Source: JAHEJB01 sp041748175
Lineage (GTDB): Bacteria; Bacteroidota; Rhodothermia; Rhodothermales; Rubricoccaceae
Assembly: GCA_041748175.1 (NCBI GenBank)
Contig: JBGTDU010000011.1
Coordinates: 1-8,745 of the forward strand
Reading direction: 5' to 3'
Length of the DNA stretch: 8,745 nt
Shown: positions 1-8,745 of the stretch, one piece after another
How the letters are laid out: every line of letters starts with the position of its first letter
How positions within the stretch are numbered: position 1 is the stretch's first letter
Translations under genes and position numbers: made by a program
The notes under the pieces: generated by a model
Database searches by the model: none
What the model was told of the DNA's origin: nothing
The model's input: the letters and a program-made list of their open reading frames with translations, nothing else

Positions 1-840
1 CGACGTAGCAAAGCGGCCGCCTTCGAGCGGAACAAGTGGGCGAAGTTCGGGCGGGATCACCGGGATCACTTTCATCACCATCCACTCAGGACGGTTCTCC
101 ATCTTTTTGTTCGCGTTCCGAAAGCTCTGGACGATCTTCAGTCGCTTCAGAGATTCTGCCTTGCGCTGCTGGCTCGTCTCCGTGCGGGCCTGGAAACGAA
201 GCTCCTGGCTGAGCGAATCGAGCTCCAACTGCTTGAGCAGGTCCTCAATGGCCTCGCCGCCAATCTTGGCGACGAACTTGTCCGGATCATCATCGGTCAG
301 ACGGTTGTTGTCCTCGCGGATTCGATAGAGCACATCGAAGTACTCGTCTTCCGTGAGTAGTTGTTTCTTCTGAACCCCAAACTCTTCTGCCGAACCGGGA
401 TTGATGACGATGTAATTCTCGTAATAAACAATCTTCTCCAGATCCTTCGACTTCACGCCAATAAGTGCGGCGATTTTATTGGGTAGGCTCTTGAAGTACC
501 AGATGTGGACCACGGGAACGCTCAACGAAATATGCCCTGAGCGCTCACGACGAACCGATTTCTGAGTCACCTCGACACCACAACGGTCGCAGATAATGCC
601 CTTGTAGCGAATGCGCTTGTACTTGCCACAATGGCACTCCCAGTCCTTTACTGGGCCAAATATTTTCTCGCAAAAAAGGCCATCCTTTTCCGGCTTAAAG
701 GAGCGATAGTTGATCGTTTCAGGCTTGAGTACTTCGCCGTGGCTTCGCTCAAGTATGGACTCGGGCGAGGCGAGCGATACCGTGATCGAAGAGTAGTTCT
801 TGATTGGGGCTGGCGAGGATGAGCGGTTGCCGAAAGCCAT
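1..840 (-). CDS. rpoC: RNA polymerase subunit beta' (5' part, cut by window edge)
   Basis: Beta' subunit of DNA-dependent RNA polymerase, which with beta forms the catalytic cleft that transcribes all genes. Only the first 280 codons are present; the frame is open to base 1, so the catalytic NADFDGD loop, bridge helix and trigger loop lie outside. Translation from the ATG at 840-838 gives the zinc-binding module with Cys69, Cys71, Cys84 and Cys87 (WECHCGKYKR...CDRCGVEV), preceded by EVLKPETINYRSFKPEKDG and followed by the clamp region (SGHISLSVPVVHIWYFKSLP, ending RPEWMVMKVIPVIPPELRPL near residue 275). The sequence style is that of Bacteroidota/Chlorobiota. The ATG follows a 90-nt spacer after rpoB and has no Shine-Dalgarno sequence. 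Co-transcription with rpoB is the expected arrangement. I see no frameshift in the visible part. Confidence 0.97.
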   Translation of the reverse strand, partial: MAFGNRSSSPAPIKNYSSITVSLASPESILERSHGEVLKPETINYRSFKPEKDGLFCEKIFGPVKDWECHCGKYKRIRYKGIICDRCGVEVTQKSVRRERSGHISLSVPVVHIWYFKSLPNKIAALIGVKSKDLEKIVYYENYIVINPGSAEEFGVQKKQLLTEDEYFDVLYRIREDNNRLTDDDPDKFVAKIGGEAIEDLLKQLELDSLSQELRFQARTETSQQRKAESLKRLKIVQSFRNANKKMENRPEWMVMKVIPVIPPELRPLVPLEGGRFATS

Positions 841-841
841 A

Positions 842-930
842 GGGGTTGTCCGTTGTCAGTAGTTGGTGGTCAGTGGCCGGTACACAGTCCGCGGTCCGAT
901 AAAATGCAACGAACCGCGGACTACGAGCCA

Positions 931-934
<4 letters not shown>
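842..934. repeat. Degenerate heptamer repeat block filling the rpoB-rpoC spacer
   Basis: Almost the entire spacer reads in 7-base units. On the plus strand 907-934 is four consecutive units (CAACGAA, CCGCGGA, CTACGAG, CCACTAG), the last including the rpoB stop codon. On the minus strand, 894-881 gives two units (CCGCGGA, CTGTGTA), then a 4-base CCGG, then 876-842 gives five units from CCACTGA to CAACCCC, ending one base before the rpoC ATG. Over these 11 units position 1 is always C, position 4 is C in 10, and positions 3 and 7 are mostly A; the consensus is CNRCKRA. The two blocks run toward each other, separated by an A+T-rich centre. This resembles in kind the short tandem heptamer repeats known from cyanobacteria, but relatedness is not shown. 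It could also be a decayed mobile repeat. Confidence 0.6.
886..922 (-). promoter_or_regulatory. Inverted repeat / RNA hairpin between rpoB and rpoC
   Basis: Perfect 10-bp inverted repeat AGTCCGCGGT (886-895) and ACCGCGGACT (913-922), with a 17-nt spacer that can add two more pairs after one mismatch. In the mRNA it would form a GC-rich stem 9 nt after the rpoB stop. No U-run follows, so it is not a standard intrinsic terminator. A processing site, a stabilising stem for the rpoB 3' end, or a by-product of the converging heptamer repeats are all possible. Confidence 0.5.
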
Positions 935-4812
<3,878 letters not shown>

Positions 4813-4847
4813 TGGTTACCCCAGAATTTGATACCGCGAATACGAGG

Positions 4848-4888
4848 CGCACAGCCCGGGCCGGGACGTGCGATACTCTTGCTGTGCG
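4848..4888 (-). promoter_or_regulatory. Hairpin 3 of the rplL-rpoB leader
   Basis: Perfect 8-bp inverted repeat CGCACAGC / GCTGTGCG (plus-strand arms 4848-4855 and 4881-4888) with a 25-nt spacer that itself contains a GC-rich CCCGG/CCGGG segment. Its distal arm ends 35 nt before the rpoB TTG. Part of its upstream arm (as transcribed) can instead pair with the loop of hairpin 1 (4972-4980), so the two pairings exclude each other. Confidence 0.45.
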
Positions 4889-4912
4889 ACCCGCGTTAAC
4901 GAAGCCGCGAAA

Positions 4913-4955
4913 GCCCGTCCTCGACGGCGCCTCGTGGGCGCCTTCCAGGACGGGC
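4913..4955 (-). promoter_or_regulatory. Long hairpin 2 of the rplL-rpoB leader (possible attenuator or processing site)
   Basis: The strongest stem in the window. The outer arms GCCCGTCC (4913-4920) and GGACGGGC (4948-4955) pair over 8 bp, extended to 9 by 4921/4947. After one mismatch come two pairs, then another mismatch, then an inner 6-bp stem from two GGCGCC copies (4926-4931, 4937-4942) closing a 5-nt loop. Downstream in the mRNA only UUU follows before CGCGG, so termination would be weak at best. In E. coli the rplL-rpoB gap carries a partial terminator and an RNase III site; this stem is in the matching place, but shared function is inferred from position only. Confidence 0.6.
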
Positions 4956-4962
4956 AAAGAGG

Positions 4963-4994
4963 TGCGGAGACCACAGCAAGGCGAAGTCTCCGCA
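4963..4994 (-). promoter_or_regulatory. Hairpin 1 of the rplL-rpoB leader
   Basis: Perfect 9-bp inverted repeat TGCGGAGAC (4963-4971) / GTCTCCGCA (4986-4994) with a 14-nt loop, starting 10 nt after the rplL stop codon. The loop carries, in mRNA sense, CTTGCTGTG, which is the exact reverse complement of CACAGCAAG in the same mRNA (plus-strand 4878-4886), a segment that overlaps the 5' arm of hairpin 3. Confidence 0.5.
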
Positions 4995-5004
4995 ACCCGT
5001 GCTG

Positions 5005-5382
5005 CTATCTCAGCTCTACTTCGGCACCAGCCGTCTCGAGCTTCGATTTGATGTCTTCCGCTTCGTCCTTACCGGCAGCCTCCTTGATCGTGTTCGGCGC
5101 GCCGTCCACGAGTTCCTTGGCTTCCTTGAGTCCGAGGCCTGTGATACCACGAACCTCCTTAATGACGGCGATCTTGTTGCCTCCGATCGCCGTCAGCACG
5201 ACGTCGAATTCGGTCTTCTCCTCGGCAGCTGCGGCGCCGTCGCCACCAACGGGGCCGGCTACGGCTACGGCAGCAGCAGCGGGCTTGATTCCGTGCTCTT
5301 CTTCGAGGATTCGGGCGAGATCGTTGGCCTCCTTGATCGTGAGGTTTACGAGCTCTTCTGCGAGTTTGGTGATGTCAGCCAT
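5005..5382 (-). CDS. rplL: 50S ribosomal protein L7/L12
   Basis: Stalk protein that binds L10 as dimers and recruits translational GTPases (EF-Tu, EF-G, IF2, RF3) to the ribosome. It has 125 residues, the normal length. The architecture is clear: an N-terminal dimerisation helix pair (about 1-31, ADITKLAEELVNLTIKEAN), a flexible Ala/Gly-rich hinge (about 34-53, with an AAAAVAVA run) and the C-terminal factor-binding domain (56-125) with the conserved KTEFDVVL, GNKIAVIKEVR and GLGLKEAKELVD segments. The frame is open further upstream, but ATG at 5382 is chosen because family homology begins exactly there and the 41 extra codons look like spacer. No good Shine-Dalgarno sequence: an AGGA lies too far away, 14-17 nt upstream. 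It follows rplJ by 131 nt, so its expression in excess over L10 may depend on its own initiation signals. Confidence 0.97.
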   Translation of the reverse strand: MADITKLAEELVNLTIKEANDLARILEEEHGIKPAAAAVAVAGPVGGDGAAAAEEKTEFDVVLTAIGGNKIAVIKEVRGITGLGLKEAKELVDGAPNTIKEAAGKDEAEDIKSKLETAGAEVELR

Positions 5383-5386
5383 GATT

Positions 5387-5465
5387 TGGGTAGGTTCCTG
5401 CGGCGGTCTTTGTAGCTCCGAACCCGGGTTGGCTCTTCGACACTGCGCCGCTGTTATGGGTAGGT
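5387..5465 (-). repeat. Pair of 9-bp direct repeats before rplL
   Basis: TGGGTAGGT occurs at 5387-5395 and 5457-5465, exactly 70 nt apart; in mRNA sense it is ACCTACCCA. One copy ends 4 nt before the rplL ATG. The role is unknown, and a chance repeat is possible in a spacer this size. Confidence 0.3.
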
Positions 5466-5484
5466 GTTTGGTGGATGAAGCCTT

Positions 5485-5498
5485 GCCGGAGCTCCGGC
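5485..5498. repeat. 14-bp perfect palindrome in the rplJ-rplL spacer
   Basis: GCCGGAGCTCCGGC reads the same on both strands. In the mRNA it can fold as a 5-bp GCCGG/CCGGC stem with an AGCU loop, 15 nt after the rplJ stop. No U-run follows. It may be a small processing or stability hairpin, or a protein-binding dyad. Confidence 0.35.
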
Positions 5499-5513
5499 TC
5501 AGCAAAATTGTGG

Positions 5514-6044
5514 TTACGCTTCGGCCTGCTCCGCGATTGCTTTCACCGCACCGAGTAGGTTTGAACCCTGCGCCTGCACACCGCTGATGACGTTCGTTAT
5601 CGGGGCAAGCAGGAGGCTAAGAACATCGCCGAGGAGCTCATCACGGCTCTTGAGAGCGAACAGGACGTCCAGCTGCTCTTCATCGAAGACCGCGCCATCG
5701 ACAAAGGCCCCCTTGAAACGCGGCAAACCCTTGTCAACTTGTCCAAGGAACTTCTTGATGACCTTGGCCGGCCCTGCGGCATCGTTGGTGAAGGCCATGG
5801 CCGTCGGTCCGCTGAGCTGCCCGAACAACTCGTCGAACCCGCCCTTTTCTTCCAATGCCCGGCGAACAAGCGTGTTCTTGAACACTTTGTACTGCACACC
5901 CGCCTCGCGGAAAGCGCGGCGAAGCTTCGTGACTTCGTCCACGCTCAGCCCGATGTAGTCGGTGAGGTAAACGGTGTTGTAGGCGTCGAGCTCGTCGGAG
6001 ATTGCCGCAACCTGCTCGCGCTTCTGGTCTTTTGTGAGGGGCAT
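5514..6044 (-). CDS. rplJ: 50S ribosomal protein L10
   Basis: L10 (uL10) anchors the L7/L12 dimers to 23S rRNA next to L11, forming the base of the GTPase stalk. It has 176 residues, a normal bacterial length. The N-terminal RNA-binding globular domain is recognisable from KDQKREQVAAISDEL, the YLTDYIGLSVDEVTKLRR segment, and VQYKVFKNTLVRRAL (50-64), followed by LSGPTAMAF (78-85). The C-terminal region from about 148 (APITNVISGVQAQGSNLL...KAIAEQ) is the helix that carries L12 dimers. The ATG at 6044 lies 42 nt after the rplA stop and is preceded by A/T-rich sequence with no Shine-Dalgarno match. In E. coli the L10-L12 complex represses its own mRNA through a leader; I cannot identify such a leader in this short gap, and it could extend into the end of rplA. 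Confidence 0.97.
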   Translation of the reverse strand: MPLTKDQKREQVAAISDELDAYNTVYLTDYIGLSVDEVTKLRRAFREAGVQYKVFKNTLVRRALEEKGGFDELFGQLSGPTAMAFTNDAAGPAKVIKKFLGQVDKGLPRFKGAFVDGAVFDEEQLDVLFALKSRDELLGDVLSLLLAPITNVISGVQAQGSNLLGAVKAIAEQAEA

Positions 6045-6086
6045 AATTCGATTCGTCTAAAATGGATTCGAGCGGAATCCCGGTTT

Positions 6087-6809
6087 CTAGCGGACGGCGC
6101 TGACGGCGGCATTCCGATCAACAGGGACGGCTGGTCCCATCGTCGTGGAAAGTGTGAGAGAGCGTACGTAGGTGCCCTTCGCTGAAGACGGACGCAGACG
6201 CAACACTTCTCGCAGGAATGCCTGCGCATTGTCGCTGATTTGCTCCTCGGAGAACGACGCCTTGCCGACCGCAGCATGTACTATTCCGGCCTTATCGACG
6301 CGGAAGTCGATACGACCTGCTTTCACGGCTTCAACGGCTTCAGCGATGTCGTTCGTGACCGTGCCGCTTTTGGGGTTCGGCATCAGTCCGCGTGGGCCAA
6401 GAACGCGGCCAAGGCGCCCGATCTTTGGCATCACATCCGGAGAAGCAATCATCACATCGAAGTCGGTGAATCCTTCGTTCTGGATCTTGTCTACAAAATC
6501 GTCGAGGCCTACAAGGTCTGCGCCAGCTGCAACGGCCTCCGCCTGTTTGCCCTCGTTCGTCAGAACCAGGACGCGGACGCTCTTGCCCGTGCCGTGAGGA
6601 AGCGCAACGGAGCCACGAACCATCTGGTCGGCGTGCCGCGGATCGACACCGAGTCGGATGTCAATATCAACGGACTCATCGAACTTGGCCTTGGCGGTCT
6701 GCTTAATGAGCGCCGCAGCTTTCTCCAACGTGAGATCTCCGCCGTGTTCGGTGGTTGCGGCCTCGATCAGCTTGTGGGCTTCGCTGTATCGTTTTCCTCT
6801 TTTTGCCAT
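6087..6809 (-). CDS. rplA: 50S ribosomal protein L1
   Basis: L1 (uL1) binds 23S rRNA at the mobile L1 stalk that moves deacylated tRNA out of the E site. It has 240 residues, slightly above the usual 230 or so, with a short extra C-terminal tail after TTMGPAVPVD. Diagnostic segments: MAKRGKRYSEA at the start, FDESVDIDIRLGVDPRHADQ (43-62), SVALPHGTGK (67-76), and the conserved rRNA-binding GPRGLMPNPKSGT (138-150). The reading frame continues upstream through rplK in another frame, but ATG at 6809 is where family homology starts, 113 nt after the rplK stop. There is no Shine-Dalgarno sequence. In E. coli L1 represses the rplK-rplA mRNA by binding a copy of its rRNA site; whether that happens here is not visible. 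Confidence 0.98.
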   Translation of the reverse strand: MAKRGKRYSEAHKLIEAATTEHGGDLTLEKAAALIKQTAKAKFDESVDIDIRLGVDPRHADQMVRGSVALPHGTGKSVRVLVLTNEGKQAEAVAAGADLVGLDDFVDKIQNEGFTDFDVMIASPDVMPKIGRLGRVLGPRGLMPNPKSGTVTNDIAEAVEAVKAGRIDFRVDKAGIVHAAVGKASFSEEQISDNAQAFLREVLRLRPSSAKGTYVRSLTLSTTMGPAVPVDRNAAVSAVR

Positions 6810-6922
6810 AGTGGGCTTGGCTATGCGGTGCAATCGTCCGGTTACTGATGGACTCCCGCGGGTGTAATGGAAAGTTGAGGCGACGAAATCGGGCGGGCGA
6901 TCCTCCCCGGCTTCGTTCGAGT

Positions 6923-7357
6923 TTACGCGGGAGCTCCGCTCACGGTGATGCCCATTGAACGTGCGGTGCCAGCAATCATCCGGGCCGCGTTGTCCACGTC
7001 GTTCGCATTGAGGTCTTCTTTCTTCTGCTCTGCAATGTCTTTGCACTGATCCCATGTCACCGAGGCCACCTTTTCTCGCAGCGGGTCGGCCGCACCTTTT
7101 TGAAGCTTCGCGGCTTTCAGTAGCAACACCGCGGCCGGTGGGCTTTTCGTGACAAAGCTGAAGCTCTTGTCCGAGAAAACCGTGATGACCACGGGGATCA
7201 CCAAACCCAGCTTGTCCTGCGTAGCCGCATTGAAGGCCTTGCAAAACTCCATAATGTTGACTCCATGCTGGCCAAGCGCGGGGCCAATCGGTGGTGCCGG
7301 GCTGGCCTGGCCGGCCCTGACTTGCAGCTTTATAAAGCCGTCTACTTTCTTCGCCAT
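6923..7357 (-). CDS. rplK: 50S ribosomal protein L11
   Basis: L11 (uL11) binds the GTPase-associated centre of 23S rRNA, and in many bacteria is needed for stringent-response signalling by RelA and for thiopeptide sensitivity. It has 144 residues, a normal length. The N-terminal domain shows IKLQVRAGQASPAPPIGPAL and QHGVNIMEFCKAFN (30-43). The central part has FVTKSPPAAVLLLKAA (68-83), and the C-terminal rRNA-binding domain ends MIAGTARSMGITVSG (127-141). Start at ATG 7357 (AKKVDGF) follows family convention; 29 upstream codons in frame are rejected as non-conserved spacer. There is no Shine-Dalgarno sequence before it. The gene follows nusG after 122 nt holding a dyad and a possible promoter. 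Confidence 0.97.
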   Translation of the reverse strand: MAKKVDGFIKLQVRAGQASPAPPIGPALGQHGVNIMEFCKAFNAATQDKLGLVIPVVITVFSDKSFSFVTKSPPAAVLLLKAAKLQKGAADPLREKVASVTWDQCKDIAEQKKEDLNANDVDNAARMIAGTARSMGITVSGAPA

Positions 7358-7429
7358 AGAGAAGTGCGGTGCAAGCGTTCCAACAAATTCAGAACTTCCG
7401 CTAACTGGTGAAAGGGTATTGAGATTCGC

Positions 7430-7469
7430 GATGCACCACCGCAAAATTTGAATTCATGCGGAGTGCATC
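7430..7469 (-). promoter_or_regulatory. Long interrupted dyad / hairpin upstream of rplK
   Basis: Plus-strand arms 7430-7443 (GATGCACCACCGCA) and 7457-7469 (TGCGGAGTGCATC) pair as 7 bp, then a G-U pair in the mRNA with one bulged base, then 5 bp, closing a 13-nt A/T-rich loop. It lies 10 nt after the nusG stop and about 73 nt before rplK. No U-run follows, so it is not a clear terminator. It could be an mRNA structure (processing or L1-type autoregulation) or an operator over the promoter-like elements it overlaps. Confidence 0.5.
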
Positions 7470-7472
7470 AAT
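7442..7472 (-). promoter_or_regulatory. Possible Bacteroidota-type promoter for rplK
   Basis: The primary sigma factor of Bacteroidota recognises TTTG at -33 and TAnnTTTG at -7, about 19 bp apart. On the minus strand ATTG (7472-7469) and AAATTTTG (7449-7442) are exactly 19 bp apart, each with one mismatch to the consensus. A start would fall near 7436, giving a leader of about 80 nt before rplK. Short motifs like this arise by chance, so the call is tentative. Confidence 0.28.
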
Positions 7473-7479
7473 GCTTGAG

Positions 7480-8034
7480 TTAAGACTCGTGCTCAACCTG
7501 GAGATAGTCCATTTCGAGCGGTGTTTTTCGACCGAAGATGGAAACCATCACGCGGACTTTCATCTTGTCCGGGTAGACTTCCTCCACCAAGCCCGTGAAG
7601 TTGTTGAATGGCCCATCGACAACCTTTACCGGGTCGCCCTCCTTAAAGGGAATCTCTGGTTGCTCGCCCGCAGCCGCTGTCTCATCCATCTTGCCGAGAA
7701 TCCGGTTGACCTCGTCAGGCCGAAGAGGTGCCGGCTGGCCCCCTGCTCCAAGAAACCCAAGTGTCGAGGGCGCCGACGCGATCACCTCCTTGAGGTAGGG
7801 ATCGACGATGGCTTCAATCAGGATATAGCCCGGGAAAAACGTTTTCTCGCGCGTCTTCTTCTTGCCTCCGCGCATCTCGAAAACAGTCTCGGTCGGGATG
7901 AGGATTTGCCCCAGTTTTGCCTCCATTTCGAGGCGTTCTACCTCGCTCTCGAGGTACTCCTTCACCTTCTTCTCGTGACCGGAGAAGGTGCGCAGCACGT
8001 ACCATTTGCGAACCGGAGTTTTGGAGATTGCCAT
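7480..8034 (-). CDS. nusG: Transcription termination/antitermination factor NusG
   Basis: NusG binds the RNA polymerase clamp through its N-terminal NGN domain and contacts ribosomal protein S10 or Rho through its C-terminal KOW domain, affecting elongation and termination. It has 184 residues, matching the family. NGN domain: KWYVLRTFSGHEKKVKEYL (10-28), ILIPTETVFEMRGGKK (44-59) and the hallmark FFPGYILIE (66-74). A linker of about 115-130 leads into the KOW domain, FKEGDPVKVVDGPFNNFTG (130-148), ending IFGRKTPLEMDYLQVE. The ATG at 8034 is preferred over an in-frame TTG six codons upstream because it gives the usual short N-terminus; neither has a convincing Shine-Dalgarno sequence. It lies 37 nt after secE, so co-transcription is very likely. 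Confidence 0.97.
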   Translation of the reverse strand: MAISKTPVRKWYVLRTFSGHEKKVKEYLESEVERLEMEAKLGQILIPTETVFEMRGGKKKTREKTFFPGYILIEAIVDPYLKEVIASAPSTLGFLGAGGQPAPLRPDEVNRILGKMDETAAAGEQPEIPFKEGDPVKVVDGPFNNFTGLVEEVYPDKMKVRVMVSIFGRKTPLEMDYLQVEHES

Positions 8035-8071
8035 TGGAAAGGGATTCAACAAGAACCTGCGTCGGCCAAAA

Positions 8072-8296
8072 TCAACCGTAAATGAACGCGAGCGCCTTGC
8101 TGATAATCTGGTCCGAGAAGAAAATGACGAGCGAGATGACGAGCGAGACGATGAGCGTAAGGACCGTGTTGTTTAGAAGTTCGTGACGCGTGGGCCAGCT
8201 AACCTTTCTCATTTCCTTGCGCACTTCGGCTACGTAGCCGACGGCCTTGCCGCCGGGTAGGGTTTGCGGTGTGGATTCCTTTACTTGCGAAGCCAT
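8072..8296 (-). CDS. secE: Preprotein translocase subunit SecE
   Basis: SecE is the small clamp subunit of the SecYEG protein-conducting channel in the cytoplasmic membrane. It has 74 residues and is of the short single-span type common outside Gammaproteobacteria. Visible: a polar N-terminus, an amphipathic stretch with the family signature EVRKEMRKVSWPTRHEL (24-40), then one hydrophobic segment (about 44-66) rich in Leu, Ile and Val. The chosen start is ATG at 8296; the codon just before it is TTG, so the exact first residue is uncertain by one. No Shine-Dalgarno sequence is seen. It lies between tRNA-Trp (43 nt upstream) and nusG (37 nt downstream), the classical position. Confidence 0.96.
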   Translation of the reverse strand: MASQVKESTPQTLPGGKAVGYVAEVRKEMRKVSWPTRHELLNNTVLTLIVSLVISLVIFFSDQIISKALAFIYG

Positions 8297-8339
8297 CAAG
8301 TTTGGTGTGCTGGCGAGGAATGAAAGGGCGTTGGGATGT

Positions 8340-8416
<77 letters not shown>

Positions 8417-8421
8417 TACCG

Positions 8422-8441
8422 GAAGGCGGCTTCCCGCCTCC
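8422..8441 (-). promoter_or_regulatory. Short hairpin between tuf and tRNA-Trp
   Basis: In mRNA sense GGAGGCGG-GAAG-CCGCCTTCC folds as an 8-bp stem (one G-U pair) with a 4-nt loop, between the tuf stop and the tRNA 5' end. No U-run follows on the minus strand. It probably protects the tuf 3' end after the tRNA is cut out by RNase P, but this is inference. Confidence 0.4.
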
Positions 8442-8448
8442 GAAGTTT

Positions 8449-8745
<297 letters not shown>

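Noticed and set aside
4913..4955. Calling the strong rplL-rpoB hairpin an intrinsic terminator
   Set aside because: Only three U residues follow the stem and essential rpoBC lie downstream, so full termination is unlikely; kept as a possible attenuator or processing stem.
4868..5587. Plus-strand open frame (239 codons) spanning the rplL-rpoB spacer and rplL
   Set aside because: Low-complexity Ser/Ala-rich product from the antisense of the L12 hinge; it overlaps rplL fully and has no family resemblance.
6810..7244. N-terminal extension of rplA reading into rplK
   Set aside because: The extra 145 codons overlap rplK in another frame and are not L1-like; homology begins at ATG 6809.

Overview
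The window is a conserved transcription/translation gene cluster, with every gene on the minus strand. Read in the direction of transcription (high to low coordinates) it runs: tuf (3' end only), tRNA-Trp, secE, nusG, rplK, rplA, rplJ, rplL, rpoB, rpoC (5' end only). I see no accessory genes, insertion sequences, CRISPR arrays or plus-strand genes. No gene-free stretch exceeds 300 bases; the longest is the 192-base rplL-rpoB spacer.

The source looks like a moderately GC-rich member of the Bacteroidota/Chlorobiota (FCB) group. This is inferred from the style of the RNA polymerase subunits (NPLAELTHKRRMSALG in beta; KDWECHCGKYKR and CDRCGVEVT in beta') and from the near absence of Shine-Dalgarno sequences before any of the eight visible starts, a known trait of Bacteroidota. 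I cannot name a genus from sequence alone.

The genes supply linked parts of gene expression. EF-Tu and tRNA-Trp serve elongation. SecE is the small membrane subunit of the Sec translocon. NusG couples RNA polymerase to ribosomes or Rho. L11, L1, L10 and L12 build the L1 stalk and the GTPase-associated stalk of the 50S subunit. Beta and beta' form the RNA polymerase catalytic core. The order matches the classical secE-nusG-rplKAJL-rpoBC cluster, so the proteins are unremarkable.

The unusual signals are in the spacers. (1) The rplL-rpoB spacer holds three consecutive inverted repeats in the mRNA sense. The loop of the first is perfectly complementary over 9 nt to a segment containing most of the 5' arm of the third, a layout that would allow mutually exclusive folds just before an rpoB that starts with TTG. 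(2) The rpoB-rpoC spacer, from the rpoB stop to one base before the rpoC ATG, consists almost wholly of degenerate heptamers (consensus CNRCKRA) in two converging blocks whose centre forms a 10-bp inverted repeat. (3) The nusG-rplK spacer holds a long dyad overlapping a match to the Bacteroidota promoter pattern. These are candidate regulatory or mobile-repeat elements. None is proven from sequence alone.
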